NCBI RefSeq assembly: GCF_036884655.1
Contig: NC_088359.1
Span: 15,729,501 to 15,793,500 of the forward strand
DNA from: Musa acuminata AAA Group
Taxonomy: Eukaryota; Streptophyta; Magnoliopsida; Zingiberales; Musaceae
Direction: 5' to 3'
DNA length: 64,000 nucleotides
The first letter of the stretch is position 1, and each line of letters begins with the position of its first letter. A model generated the notes under the pieces. The model was not told where the DNA came from, ran no database searches, and saw only the letters and a list, made by a program, of their open reading frames with translations. Below, in pieces: positions 45,581-56,700 of this stretch. The position numbers and the translations under genes were made by a program.

Positions 45581-48500
45581 TGTTAGGATCAAGAGCACTA
45601 AGAGGGGGGTGGTGAATTAGTGCAGTAGAAAACTTTCGACGATTAAAATCGCATTCGTACGATAAGAGCGATTTCGATAGAAAATCTGATTCGTAAATCA
45701 CTTTAACTTGTAATCAAGCAAGATGCAGTTAAAGCAAGTCTATGAAGGCAGCTTGCAGTTGTGATGGAAATTAGAATGAATTGTAAACTGAAATATGATG
45801 TTCGTACGATAAAACGGATTTACGTCTAAATGCCGATTCGGAAAATACTGAACTTGAAACACGATCGTAAATGCACAGAAGGTAGTAAGCTATTGAGGAG
45901 GTTTGCAATAAAGATAATATGCTCAAAGTAAATGCAAACCGAGATTTAGAGTGGATCGGTCAATCTTGACCTACATCCACTTCTGACTTCCTCCACCGAT
46001 GAGGTCAGCGACGTCCACTAGAGGCCTTCCTTCAATAGGCGAAGGCCAACCACCCTTTTGTTAGGATCGAGAGCACTAAGAGGGGGGGGTGAATTAGTGC
46101 AGCGGATATTTTTCAGCGATTAAAAAAATGAAAGCTGCGTTCGTTCGATAAAGACTATTTTGATGCAAAAGCCGATTCTAAGATTACTTATGATTAAGTG
46201 CAGTTTACGTTTAAACACAGTTAGCGTCTAAACGCAGTTTGCGTCTAAATGCAGATTGCGTCTAAACTCAGATTGCGTCTAAGCGCAGTTTGCGTCTTAG
46301 CGCAGATTGCGTCTAAGCGCAGATTGCGTCTAAACGCATATTGCGTCTAAGCGCAGATTGCGTCTAAACACAGTTTGCGTCTAGGAGCAGTTTAAGCAGA
46401 AGTATAAAGACAATGTGCTGCTGTTGTACAGCTCAAAAAGTAATCTGCAAAAAACAGATTTACGTCTAAACGCAGATTTACGTCTAGACGCAGATTTAAG
46501 TCTAAACGCAGATTTACGTCTTAAACGCAGATTTACGTCTGAACTTTGAAACTCGTTTGTATACTCGCAGAAGGCAGTATGCAGTTGAAATCAAGACGTA
46601 AACGTGAACTGAGATCTGATGATTGTGCGAGGAAAGCCGATTTACGTCTAAATGCAGTTTTACGTCTAAATGTTGAAACTCGTTCGTAAAATTGTAGAGG
46701 ACAGTTTGCAGTTATCAATAGGATCAAAAATGTAAGTGTAAACTGCAAAGAAACTCGTTCGTAAAAGCACGGAAGACAGTTCTGCAGAATCAAACGTAAA
46801 CGTAAACTGTAATGTACGAAAATACGAATTTACGTCTGAATGCAGATTCGGAAGAACAGCACTTGGAACTTGTTCGTGAAAGCGCAGAGAGCAGTAGTAA
46901 TGAAGGAGGTTTGCAGTAATGATAAAGTGCTCAAAAATAAACGCAAACCAGAGATTTAGAGTGGTTCGGTCAGCCTTGACCTACTCCACTTTTGGCTTCC
47001 TCTACCGACGAGGTCGCCGACGTCAACTAGGGGCCTTCCTTCAATAGGCGAAGGCCAAACTGCCCTTTTACAGTTTCTCTCCTTTTGACAGGCTCAGGAG
47101 ACAACCTTTACAGACCTTTCTCTCCTCACTTTACAACTGAAAACTTGAAGAACAGAAGGAGGAGACTTAAAGGCTTTACAACACTTTTGAGCTCTTAGAA
47201 TCACAGAAAAGATCAAGATTTCGGTGTAGGTCTGTATCTTTTCAGTGCTGAATGGGTGGGGAATTTATAGGCCCCAACCCAATTCAAATTTGGAGCTCAA
47301 AACAATCAAATCCCGGAATTCTGGGATCAGGCGGTTGCACCTCTTGACTGGAGAGGTTGCACCGCCTGGCAGAGCTCGAAGACCGAGCTCAGGCGGTGCC
47401 ACCTCTCTGCCAGGGAGGTTGCACCGCCCAGTCTTGCTCGAAGACTGAGCTCAGGCGGTGCTACCTCTCTGTCAGGGAGGTTGCACCGCCCAGTCTAGCT
47501 CGAAGACTGAGCTCAGGCGGTGCCACCTCTCTGCTGGGGAGGTTGCACCGCCCAGTCTCGCTGGGAGGCCTAGCCCAGGCGGTGCCACCTCCTGGCCTGG
47601 GCGGTTGCACCTCCTGGTGCAATCAGGGTCCGAATGGTTCATTCCATTCGGCCCAATTTCAGTCTTTCAGGGGCCCAATTGCCCCAAGATTAAGCCAATG
47701 GGATCACCTCCCATTTTCCAACTTAATCAACGTGCTAACTACGATTAAATCTAAGACAACTTCTGCAGCTTTGCTTCGGTGCGTCAATCGCTCCTTCCGG
47801 CGAGTTTCCGGCGAACTTCCGTCGATCATCCGATGAACCCTCGGTGATGCTCCTGCGGACTTCCGGCAAACTCCTGGACTTTGCGACGATCCACTTGGCA
47901 AGTTCCGACGAGCTTCGCTTGGCAAGCTTCTGGACTTCTCGGATCTGTTCTCGCAGAACCTCCGACGACCGTCCGAACTTCCGTCGAACTCCCAACGTGA
48001 TCATGAACTTGACTCCGGCGCAACTCCTGCTGCTTGTCTATCTTTCATCGTAGTTAATCCTGCACACTTATCTCAACACATAGATTAGACAACAAATGAC
48101 AATTGACTTCATCATCAAAATCCGAGATTCAACACCTTTTACAGTTTCACTCCTTTTGACGGGCTTAGGAGACAACCCTTACAGAATTTTCTTTCCTCTC
48201 TTAATAGATCAAAACTTGGAAGAAAAGAGGAAGGAGAACTTTTAACTCATACAACACTTTTTGAGCTCTAAAAAACACAAAGTAAGATCAGGTCTTCGGT
48301 GGTTTTTGGTTACTCTATCATTGTTGAAAGGGTGGGGTATTTATAGGCCCCAACCCAGTTTGAATTCCGAGCTCAAAACTGTCAATTCCCGGAATTCCGG
48401 GGTCTAGCGGTTGCACCGCCTGACTGGGGCGGTTGCACCGCCTGACTGGGGCGGTTGCACCGCCTAGCAGAGCTCGAAGACTGAGCCTCTGGGCGGTGCC

Positions 48501-49239
48501 ACTTCCTATCAGGGGCGGTTGTACCTCCTGCCCGAGCTCGGAGACCGAGCTCCGGCGGTGCCACCGCCTGACTAGGGCGGTTGCACCGCCTAGCCAGAGC
48601 TCGGAGACCGAGCTCAAGCGGTTGCACCTTTGTCAGAGGTGGTTGCACCACCCAGCCAGAGCTCGGAGATTGAGCCCTGGGCGGTGCCACCGCCGACCCA
48701 AGCGGTGCCACCTCTGGCCAAGTAATCTGGGTCCGAATGGGCTGATCCATTCGGCCCAATTTGGGTCTTTCAAGGGCCCAATTGCCCCAAGATTAAGTTA
48801 ATGGGATCACCTCCCATTTCTAACTTAATCATCATGCTAACTACGAATTTCTTAAGGCATTTACTGCAACTTTCTCCGGTGCGTCAATCGCTTCTTCCGG
48901 CGAGCTTCCGGCAAACTTCCGGCGAACATCCTACGAACCTTCGGCGATGCTCCGGCGGACTTCGGTAAACTCCTGGACTTGCGATGATCCAGTTGATGAG
49001 TTCCAACGAGCTTCTTTGGCAAGCTCCTGAACTTCTCAGATTTGTTCTCGTAGAACCTCTGACGACCGTTCGGACTTCCGTCGAACTCTCGAACCCCCAA
49101 CGTGATCATAGTCTTGACTCCGGCGCAACTTCTGCTGCATGTCTTACTTTCATCGTAGTTAATCCTGCACACTTATCTCAACATATGAATTAGGTAACAA
49201 ATGACAATTGATGTCATCATCAAAATCCGAGATTCAACA
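45581..49239 (-). repeat. D 5' LTR, split by a solo LTR
   Basis: The LTR consists of 45581-46058 plus 48140-49239 (about 1.58 kb). The break falls in CACCCTTTTACAG, a site intact in the 3' LTR near 38813. TATTTATA is at 48338-48345. Confidence 0.9.
46059..48134 (-). mobile_element. Solo LTR of the E/F subfamily inside D's LTR
   Basis: It starts TGTTAGGATCGAGAGC and ends GATTCAACA, with duplication CCTTT at 46054-46058 and 48135-48139. It has the 18-bp minisatellite (about 46200-46530), dyad minisatellite (about 47325-47615) and a TATA box altered to AATTTATA (47262-47269). It has no PBS, polypurine tract or genes. It is an LTR-LTR recombination product. Confidence 0.93.
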
Positions 49240-49244
49240 TTCTC

Positions 49245-50042
49245 CACTTTCGTCAATGTCTAACTTAGTGAAGGTATCCTTATGGCTTCTAATCGTGCCA
49301 CAGGAGCGAAGGTTTCTTCATAATCGATACATTCTTCTTAGTGGAAACATTTGGCCACTAATCTAGCCTTGTTTCGAACCACAATACCATATTCATCTTG
49401 CTTATTTCTGAAGACCCATTTAGTACCAATAACTAAATGGTCATTTGGCTTTGGAACAAGCTTCCACACCTCATTTCTCTCAAATTAATTCAATTCTTCT
49501 TGCATTGCGATGACTCATGAATCATCTTTCATAGCCTTATCAATGCATTTAGGTTCAATTTGGGAGAGAAAAGCGGTGTTGGCACAAAAATATTTAAGAG
49601 AAGAACGAGTTTGAACACCTTTCGATGTGTCTCCTATAATTAGCTCCTTAGGATGAGCATCTACATACTTCCATTCCTTCGGTAAAGAAGGTTCGGAAGA
49701 AGATGCATCCAAGTTGCTAGATGGAGAAGGAGAATCATTTAAATTCAAGGTATCAAAATTAAGATCATCATCAAAATTATTTTTCTTAACTTCAAAAATT
49801 TTATTAAAAACAACATGAATAGATTCTTCTATAATCAAAGTTCTTTTTGTTAAAGATACGAAATGCTTTAGAAACAAAAGAATAGCCAAGAAAAATTCCT
49901 TCATCGGATTTTACATCAAATTTACTTAAGGCATCATTTTCATTCAAAATAAAACATTTACATCCGAAAACTTTAAAGTATGAAACATTGGATTTTTTGT
50001 TGTTCCACAACTCATACGGAGTCTTCGAAAGTAGTGGTCTTA
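49245..50042 (-). pseudogene. H pol fragment: RT N-terminus and integrase C-terminus
   Basis: Right to left it reads the integrase C-terminus ([30 protein letters not shown], then frameshifted [14 protein letters not shown]), the linker ([25 protein letters not shown]) and the RT start (VWKLVPKPNDHLVI type). At about 49275 the RT middle (roughly 530 bp relative to D) is deleted. The last 30 bp join the fragment at 38305-38335. LTR B2 cuts it at 50043. Confidence 0.87.
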
Positions 50043-50478
50043 TGTTAGGAACGTTTTACTAAGCTTTTGAATAATGTTTATTGAGTCTGTTTAGTCCAGT
50101 TGTTTATTGAGTCGGTTTGGTTCAGTTAGAGTCAAGTAGAGGTTTATTTAATATTTATTTATTATTAGAGTTCAAGTCCTGATAGACCCTAGGTGGAACT
50201 CTATAAATAGGGATGTAACTACTTCTTTTCGGTAATATATGAAAAATACTATTTTTGTCTTGTGACAAACCCAAGAAGGTCGATCCCCTCGAAGCGATCA
50301 AGGAGGGCCGATCCCCTCGAAGAGATCAAGGAGGGTCGATCCCCTCGAAGTGATCAAGGAGATCGATCCCCTCGAAGCGATCATTATCATCCCCTTTCTC
50401 TTCTTCTTTTTTACGATAAGACTTTAGGGTTTTATCATTTGGTATCAGAGCCTACGATAAGACTTTAGGGTCTTATCA
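50043..50478 (+). repeat. B2 5' LTR (gypsy family B)
   Basis: It starts TGTTAGGAACG after TCTTA and ends GTCTTATCA. It has the 27-bp minisatellite (50276-50385) and two LTR-end/PBS copies. The PBS TGGTATCAGAGT is at 50481-50492, one mismatch from the others. Confidence 0.88.
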
Positions 50479-51644
50479 TTTGGTATCAGAGTAACGATCC
50501 TTGGCGCAGCCCGCCGTAGCCTTACCGTTGTCGCTGTTTCCCCGGCCAGCGACCTTCGACCACCGCTCGACCTCCTCGCTGCCCCATCTCGTTCAAAAAA
50601 TAAAAAAATAAAGAAAGAAAGAAAGAAAGAAAGAAGAAGTAGCAACCGCAGCCATGCACCTCTGCTTCCCCTGCGTCCGGCCAGCCCACCCGCCGGCCGT
50701 CGCTGCTCTCCGGCCAGCAACCGACTCTGCCCCACTTCCTGCCAGAGTCCACCGCCTCCTCCCACCCGAGCCACCACCGCTGCCAGGAGACGACGCTGCC
50801 AGCGTCCCACTCCGCCGCAGCCCTGCTCCTCTTCTCTACCGCCGCTACAGGGCAACTCCTTCTCCACCGCCGTCGCTGCTTCCCGGCCGATCGATCACCG
50901 TCGCCTGCCTCCCAACCGCAACCCTAGCCGTGACCCCCCCCTTGGGTCGCAACCGCAGTGGCCGATTGCCGCAGGCCCTCGTTGCAGCGGTTGCCGAAAC
51001 AGAGCTTCCTCTATTGTCGCAGCCCCTCGTCGATCGCAACCGTGCCTCGAGCGTCGTCGCCTTCCAGCCGACCCACCACCACTGCCAGCCACCGTGCGGC
51101 GACCGTTGCTCGCCTCCCAACCGTCGCTTCCCCTAGCTCGGGCGAGAACGACCGCTGCCACTCCCCCTTGTTTTGCCCCCTTGTGACCGAGAAACAGGGC
51201 AATCCTCTTGCTGCTGCTGCGAACGCCGGTTGCCACCACCGTCGCCACTGCTGCCCAGCCAGCGACGACGCCGCTCGTCGCACAGCCTGCCACGACTGCT
51301 GCTGCCAGCCACCGTAGCCTTCACCTCAACCCCCTCGATCTGCACCGTTGCTGCAGCCCCCTTGCTCTGCATCTTTGCTGCAGCCGCCGGTTGCCACCAC
51401 TGCAGCCTCAACCCCGGCCGCTTCAACGCCACCTCCCTCTTGTTCTGCCTCCGCGACTGCAGTTGTTGGTTGGCATCACCGCAGTCTCAACCTGGCTGCT
51501 CGGCGATTGCTTCCTTGGGTCACAGCAGTCACAACCGTCGCCTTTCAGCCTCGGCGCTCTCATCTCACACAGTGACAAAAACACAGGGCAGCAACTCTTC
51601 CTCCATCGCAGCCACCGCAACAGCGAGTCTTTGCCGGCGCTGCC
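50479..51644 (+). other. B2 leader: GC-rich, with a GAAA microsatellite
   Basis: It resembles the B1 leader (22304-23500), with recurring ACAGAGC/ACAGGGC phrases and CTTGGGTCGCA(A/G)CCGCAG. A (GAAA)n run lies at about 50597-50636. The overlapping long ORFs on both strands are composition artefacts. E interrupts it after CTGCC (51640-51644). Confidence 0.65.
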
Positions 51645-53742
51645 TGTTGAATCTCGGATTTTGATGATGAAGTCAATTGTCATTTGTTGTCTAATCTATG
51701 TGTTGAGATAAGTGTGCAGGATTAACTACGATGAAAGTTAGACAAGCAGCAGGAGTTGCGCCAGAGTCAAGTTCATGATCACGTTGGGAGTTCGAGAGTT
51801 CGACGGAAGTTCGGACGGTCGTCGGAGGTTCTGCGAGAACAGATCCGAGAAGTCCAGAAGCTTGCCAAGCGAAGCTCGTCGGAACTTGCCAAGTGGATCG
51901 TCGCAAAGTCCAGGAGTTTGCCGGAAGTCCGCAGGAGCATCACCGAGGGTTCATCGGATGATCGACGGAAGTTCGCCGGAAACTCGCCGGAAGAAGCGAT
52001 TGACGCACCGAAGCAAAGCTGCAGAAATTGTCTTAGATCTAATCGTAGTTAGCACGTTGATTAAGTTGGAAAATGGGAGGTGATCCCATTAGCTTAATCT
52101 TGGGGCAATTGGGCCCTTGAAAGACTAAAATTGGGCCGAATGGAGCTAACCATTCGGACACTGATTGCACCAGGAGGTGCAACCGCCTAGGCCAGGAGGT
52201 GGCACCGCCTGGGCTAAGCCTCCCAGCGAGACTGGGTGGTGCAACCTCCCCAGCCGGGAGGTGGCACCGCCTGAGCTCAGTCTTCGAGCAAGACTGGGCG
52301 GTGCAACCTCCCTGATAGAGAGGTGGCACCGCCTGAGCTCAGTCTTCGAGCAAGACTGGGCGGTGCAACCTCCCTGACAGAGAGGTGGCACCGCCTGAGC
52401 TCAGTCTTCGAGCAAGACTGGGTGGTGCAACCTCCCTGACAGAGAGGTGGCACCGCCTGAGCTCGGTCTTCGAGCTCTGCCAGGCGGTGCAACCTCTCCA
52501 GTCAAGAGGTGCAACCGCCTGATCCCGGAATTCCGGGATTTGATCGTTTTGAGCTCCAAATTTGAATTGGATTGGGGCCTATAAATACCCCACCCATTCA
52601 GCACTGAAAAGATACAGACCTACACCGAAATCTTGATCTTTTCTGTGATTCTAAGAGCTCAAGTGTTGTAAAGCCTTTAAGTCTCCTCCTTCTGTTCTTC
52701 AAGTTTTTGAGTTGTAAAGTGAGGAGAGAAAGGTCTGTAAAGGTTGTCTCCTGAGCCTGTTAAAAGGAGAGAAACTGTAAAAGGGCAGTTGGCCTTCGCC
52801 TATTGAAGGAAGGCCTCTAGTTGACGTCGGTGACCTCGTCGGTGGAGGAAGCCAAAAGTGGAGTAGGTCAAGACTGACCAAACCACTCTAAATCTCTGGT
52901 TTGCGTTTATTTTGAGCACTTTATCATTACTGCAAATCTCCTTCATAACTACTGCTCTCTACGCTTTTACGAACAAATTCTAAGTGCTGTTCTTTCCGAA
53001 TTTGCATTCAGACGTAAATCGGTGTTTTCATACATTACAGTTTACGTTTATGTTTTAATTCTGCAAAACTGTCTTCTACGCCTTCACGAACAAGTTTTTA
53101 AGTGCTGATCTGTCCGAATCGGCTTTCAGACGTAAACCAGCGTTTTCGTACGATATTTACATCGCAGTTTACGTTTACGCCTTGATTATGCAAAACTGTC
53201 TTCTGCGCTTTTACGAACGAGTTTGTAAAGTTCAGATCCCTTTGAAACTGCGTCTAGACGTAAAATTGCGTTTAGACGTAAAACTGCTCAAACTGTGTAA
53301 AGACGTTTTAGACGTAAACTGAGTTTAGACGTAAATCTGCGTTTAGACGTAAAACTGCGTTTAGACGTAAATCTGCATTTAGACGTAAAACTGCGTTTAG
53401 ACGTAAATCTAAGTTTAGACATAAATCTGCGTTTAGACGTAAAACTGCGTTTAGACGTAAATCTACGTTTAGACGTAAAACTGCGTTTAGACGTAAATCT
53501 GCGTTTAGACGTAAACTGCGCTTAGACGCAATCTGCGCTTAGACGCAAACTGTGTTTAGACGCAAACTGCGCTTAGACGCAATCTGTGCTTAGACGCAAA
53601 CTGCACTTAGATACAAACTGAGAATTAGCTTTTGCATCATAATAGTTTTTATTGAACGAACGCAGCTTTTGGTTTTAATCGCTGTAAGATTTCCGCTGCA
53701 CTAATTCACCCCCCCCCCCTCTTAGTGCTCTCGATCCTAACA
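51645..53742 (+). repeat. E 5' LTR (2,098 bp)
   Basis: It starts TGTTGAATCTCGG and ends CGATCCTAACA. Dyad minisatellite with a unit of about 62 bp at 52170-52525, TATAAATA at 52580-52587, 18-bp minisatellite (CTGCGTTTAGACGTAAAT) at about 53240-53620, and poly-C hairpin at 53698-53728. Confidence 0.95.
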
Positions 53743-53744
53743 AT

Positions 53745-53756
53745 TGGTATCAGAGC
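53745..53756 (+). promoter_or_regulatory. E primer-binding site
   Basis: TGGTATCAGAGC, complementary to initiator tRNA-Met, two bases after the LTR. Confidence 0.93.
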
Positions 53757-53793
53757 AAGGTTAACTCTCTAATGGATTAAAACCCAAAGAGAA

Positions 53794-56700
53794 ATGGCAT
53801 ACGCCGGAAACCAAGAGGGGCATTCTATTACGCGTCCACCCATGTTCAGTGGGACGGACTACACCTACTGGAAGACCCGAATGAGAATCTTTCTTATTTC
53901 TATGGATTTTGAATTGTGGAATCTTGTCGAAAACGGATTTTCGAAGTCTTCTCTTCCAATGATCGATTGGAATGATTTGGAGAAGAAGGCTTTCGCTCTT
54001 AATGCAAAGGCTATGAATGCCTTATTTTGTGCACTTGATAAAAACGAGTTTAACCGTGTTTCAACTTGTGAAACTGCATTTGATATTTGGCACACACTCG
54101 AAGTGACCCATGAGGGCACAAGTAGAGTAAAAGAGTCAAAAATCAATTTGTTGTTACATTCTTTTGAACTTTTCTGCATGAAACCGAGTGAAACCATTGG
54201 CGACATGTTTACCCGTTTCACGGATGTCGTCAACGGTCTAAAAGGACTCGGAAAGAGCTTTTCGGATTTTGAGCTTGTTAACAAGATACTAAGATCCCTT
54301 CCTAAGAGTTGGGATCCTAAAGTCACTGCTATTCAAGAGGCAAAAGATCTGCGAAATTTCCCTCTTGAAGAACTAATCGGGTCATTAATGACCTACGAAA
54401 TGACTTGTAAAGCTCATGAAGAGCAAGAAGACATCCTTCCAAAGAACAGGAAGGATATGGCACTCAAAACTTCTTAATGCCACTTGAGAGAAAACTCAAG
54501 TGATGAGGACTGTGATGATGACTTGGCACTTCTAACAAGAAAGTTTAAAAAGTTCTTTAAAAGAAACAAGTTTAAGAATGATGCAAAAAATAAACTTGAA
54601 CCCAAGAAGGACCAAGTAATCTGCTATGAATGCAAAAAGCCGGGACACTACAAGAGTGATTGTCCCCAAGTCAAGAAGAGAACATCAAAGAAAAAGGCGC
54701 TTCAAGCAACATGGGATGACCCAAGCGCATCCGAAGAAGAGGAGTCCAACACCGAGCAAGTTGCTCATTACGCCTTAATGGCCATCGAAGATGAGGTAAC
54801 AAATTCAATAGATGCAGATTTATCATTCGATGAATTATTAAATGCTTTCCATGAATTGTTTGATGAATGCAAAAATATCAGTAGAAAATACAAATTGCTG
54901 AAAAAGGTGCATGATAGTCTTACTTGTGAGTTTGACAAGTTAAAAGTTGAACATCATGATAGTTTACATTCATGTATCAAATGTAATGATTTAGAAACTT
55001 TCCAAAAAGAAAACCTGCTACTCAAGGACACCTTGAAGAAATTCGAGGTTGGTAGCAAGTCATTGAACATGATCCTTGCAAACAAGGGTCACGTTCCAAA
55101 AAGAAGTGGAATTGGATTTGTGAGAAGTCCTCACCTAAATCCAACCACTTTTATAAAAGGCTCCATCTTACATGTTCAACACCAAGCAAAATGCAACTTT
55201 TGTTGCAAAATTGGACACAAGACACATTGTTGTCCATTCAAGAAAATAAGTCCAAACAAATTGATTTGGGTTCCTAAAGGAACCATGAAAAATTCTATGC
55301 AACATGATAAGAAATGTAGATCTATTTGTGAGGCACCCAAAAGCAAATGGGTACCTAAACATCATCCTTTCTTGTAGAAAACTAAACCATCGCAAGCTAG
55401 GAGCAAGAGATGGTACCTTGATAGTGGATGCTCAAGGCATATGACCGGAGATCCATCTCAATTCTCTAAGCTCACTAGCATAGACGAAGGCTATGTCACC
55501 TTCGGAGACAACAACAAGGGTAAAATCATTGGCAAAGGAACCATAGGTAACAAATCCAACCTCTTTATTGAAGATGTTCTATTAGTTGATGGTTTAAAGC
55601 ATAACCTCTTGAGTATTAGTCAATTATGTGATAAAGGATATACTATCAAATTCGAATCTAATGCTTGCATCATTGAAAAACCACATAAAACCATGTCTAT
55701 GATTGCATTAAAACAAAATAACGTATACACTATTGACATCAATGACTTATGTGATGAAATGTGTTTTGCGGTTATGAATGAAGATGCTTGGCTATGGCAT
55801 AGAAGATTAGGTCATGCTAGCATGAAACTAATCACTCAAGTATCATCTAGAGAACTTGTAAGAGGAATTCCTCATATCAAGTTCATCAAAGATAATGTAC
55901 GCGATGCTTGCCAATTAGGTAAACAAATTAAGGGTAGTTTCAAAGCTAAGAATCAAATAAGCACCACTAGGCCCTTACAATTGATCCATATGGACTTGTT
56001 CGGACCAATCTCTACATCGAGTCTAGGAGGTAGCAAATACGCATTTGTCATTGTTGATGACTATAGCAGATATACATGGACCTACTTCTTAAAACAGAAA
56101 AATGAATGCTTTAGATATTTTACCAAGTTTTGTAAACTTGTTCAAAATGAGAAGGGATCTATGATTTCGTCAATTAGAAGTGATCATGGTGGAGAATTTC
56201 AAAACCATGATTTCCAAGAATTCTGTGAACTCAATGGATACAACCATAATTTCTCTACTCCAAGAAATCCTCAACAAAATGGGGTAGTAGAAAGAAAAAA
56301 TCGAAATCTACAAGAAATGGCAAGAACCATGTTGAATGAACATAGCCTACCCAAATATTTTTGGGCCGAAGCTGTAAACACTGCATGCTATATTTTGAAT
56401 AGAGTTTTAGTAAGACCCTTACTCACCAAAACTCCTTATGAGTTATGGAATAACAAAAAACCCAATGTCTCATATTTTAAAGTCTTTGGGTGTAAGTGTT
56501 TTATCTTGAATGAAAAGGATAACTTAGGAAAATTCGATGCTAAATCTGATGAAGGAATCTTTCTTGGTTATTCTTCGGTTTCTAAAGCTTTTCGTATTTT
56601 CAATAAAAGAACTTTAATTATTGAAGAATCCATCCATGTTGTTTTCAATGAGATTTTCGAAATTAAGAAAAATGATCTTGATGATGATGTTAACTTTGAT

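Larger units (their letters stand above)
38336..49239 (-). mobile_element. D: Sirevirus-like element with full-length but mutated gag-pol
   Basis: Left (3') LTR 38336-39779; right (5') LTR 45581-49239, interrupted by a solo LTR. Duplication TTCTC at 38331-38335 and 49240-49244. Polypurine tract in complement 39780-39793, internal polypurine motif 40354-40374, PBS 45567-45578. It has no env-like ORF. Confidence 0.93.
8665..50042 (-). mobile_element. H: ancient Sirevirus-like element scattered by later insertions
   Basis: H is the shell of the nest. Its 3' LTR is 8665-9975. Its 3' noncoding region and env-like pseudogene run to 11670. RNase H and the RT C-terminus are at 12385-13039. Its RT then continues in two tiny pieces, 31389-31395 and 38305-38335, and resumes at 49245-50042 with RT N-terminus and integrase C-terminus. 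The pieces are colinear and in the same orientation as the intact pol of element D (40930-42950), and each gap is occupied by an element with its own termini. The remaining integrase, gag and 5' LTR must lie right of the window or be lost. Confidence 0.85.

Noticed and set aside
50654..51711. Long Pro/Ser/Arg-rich ORFs on both strands in the B2 leader
   Set aside because: GC-rich low-complexity sequence opens all frames at once; no frame is conserved with the B1 leader.
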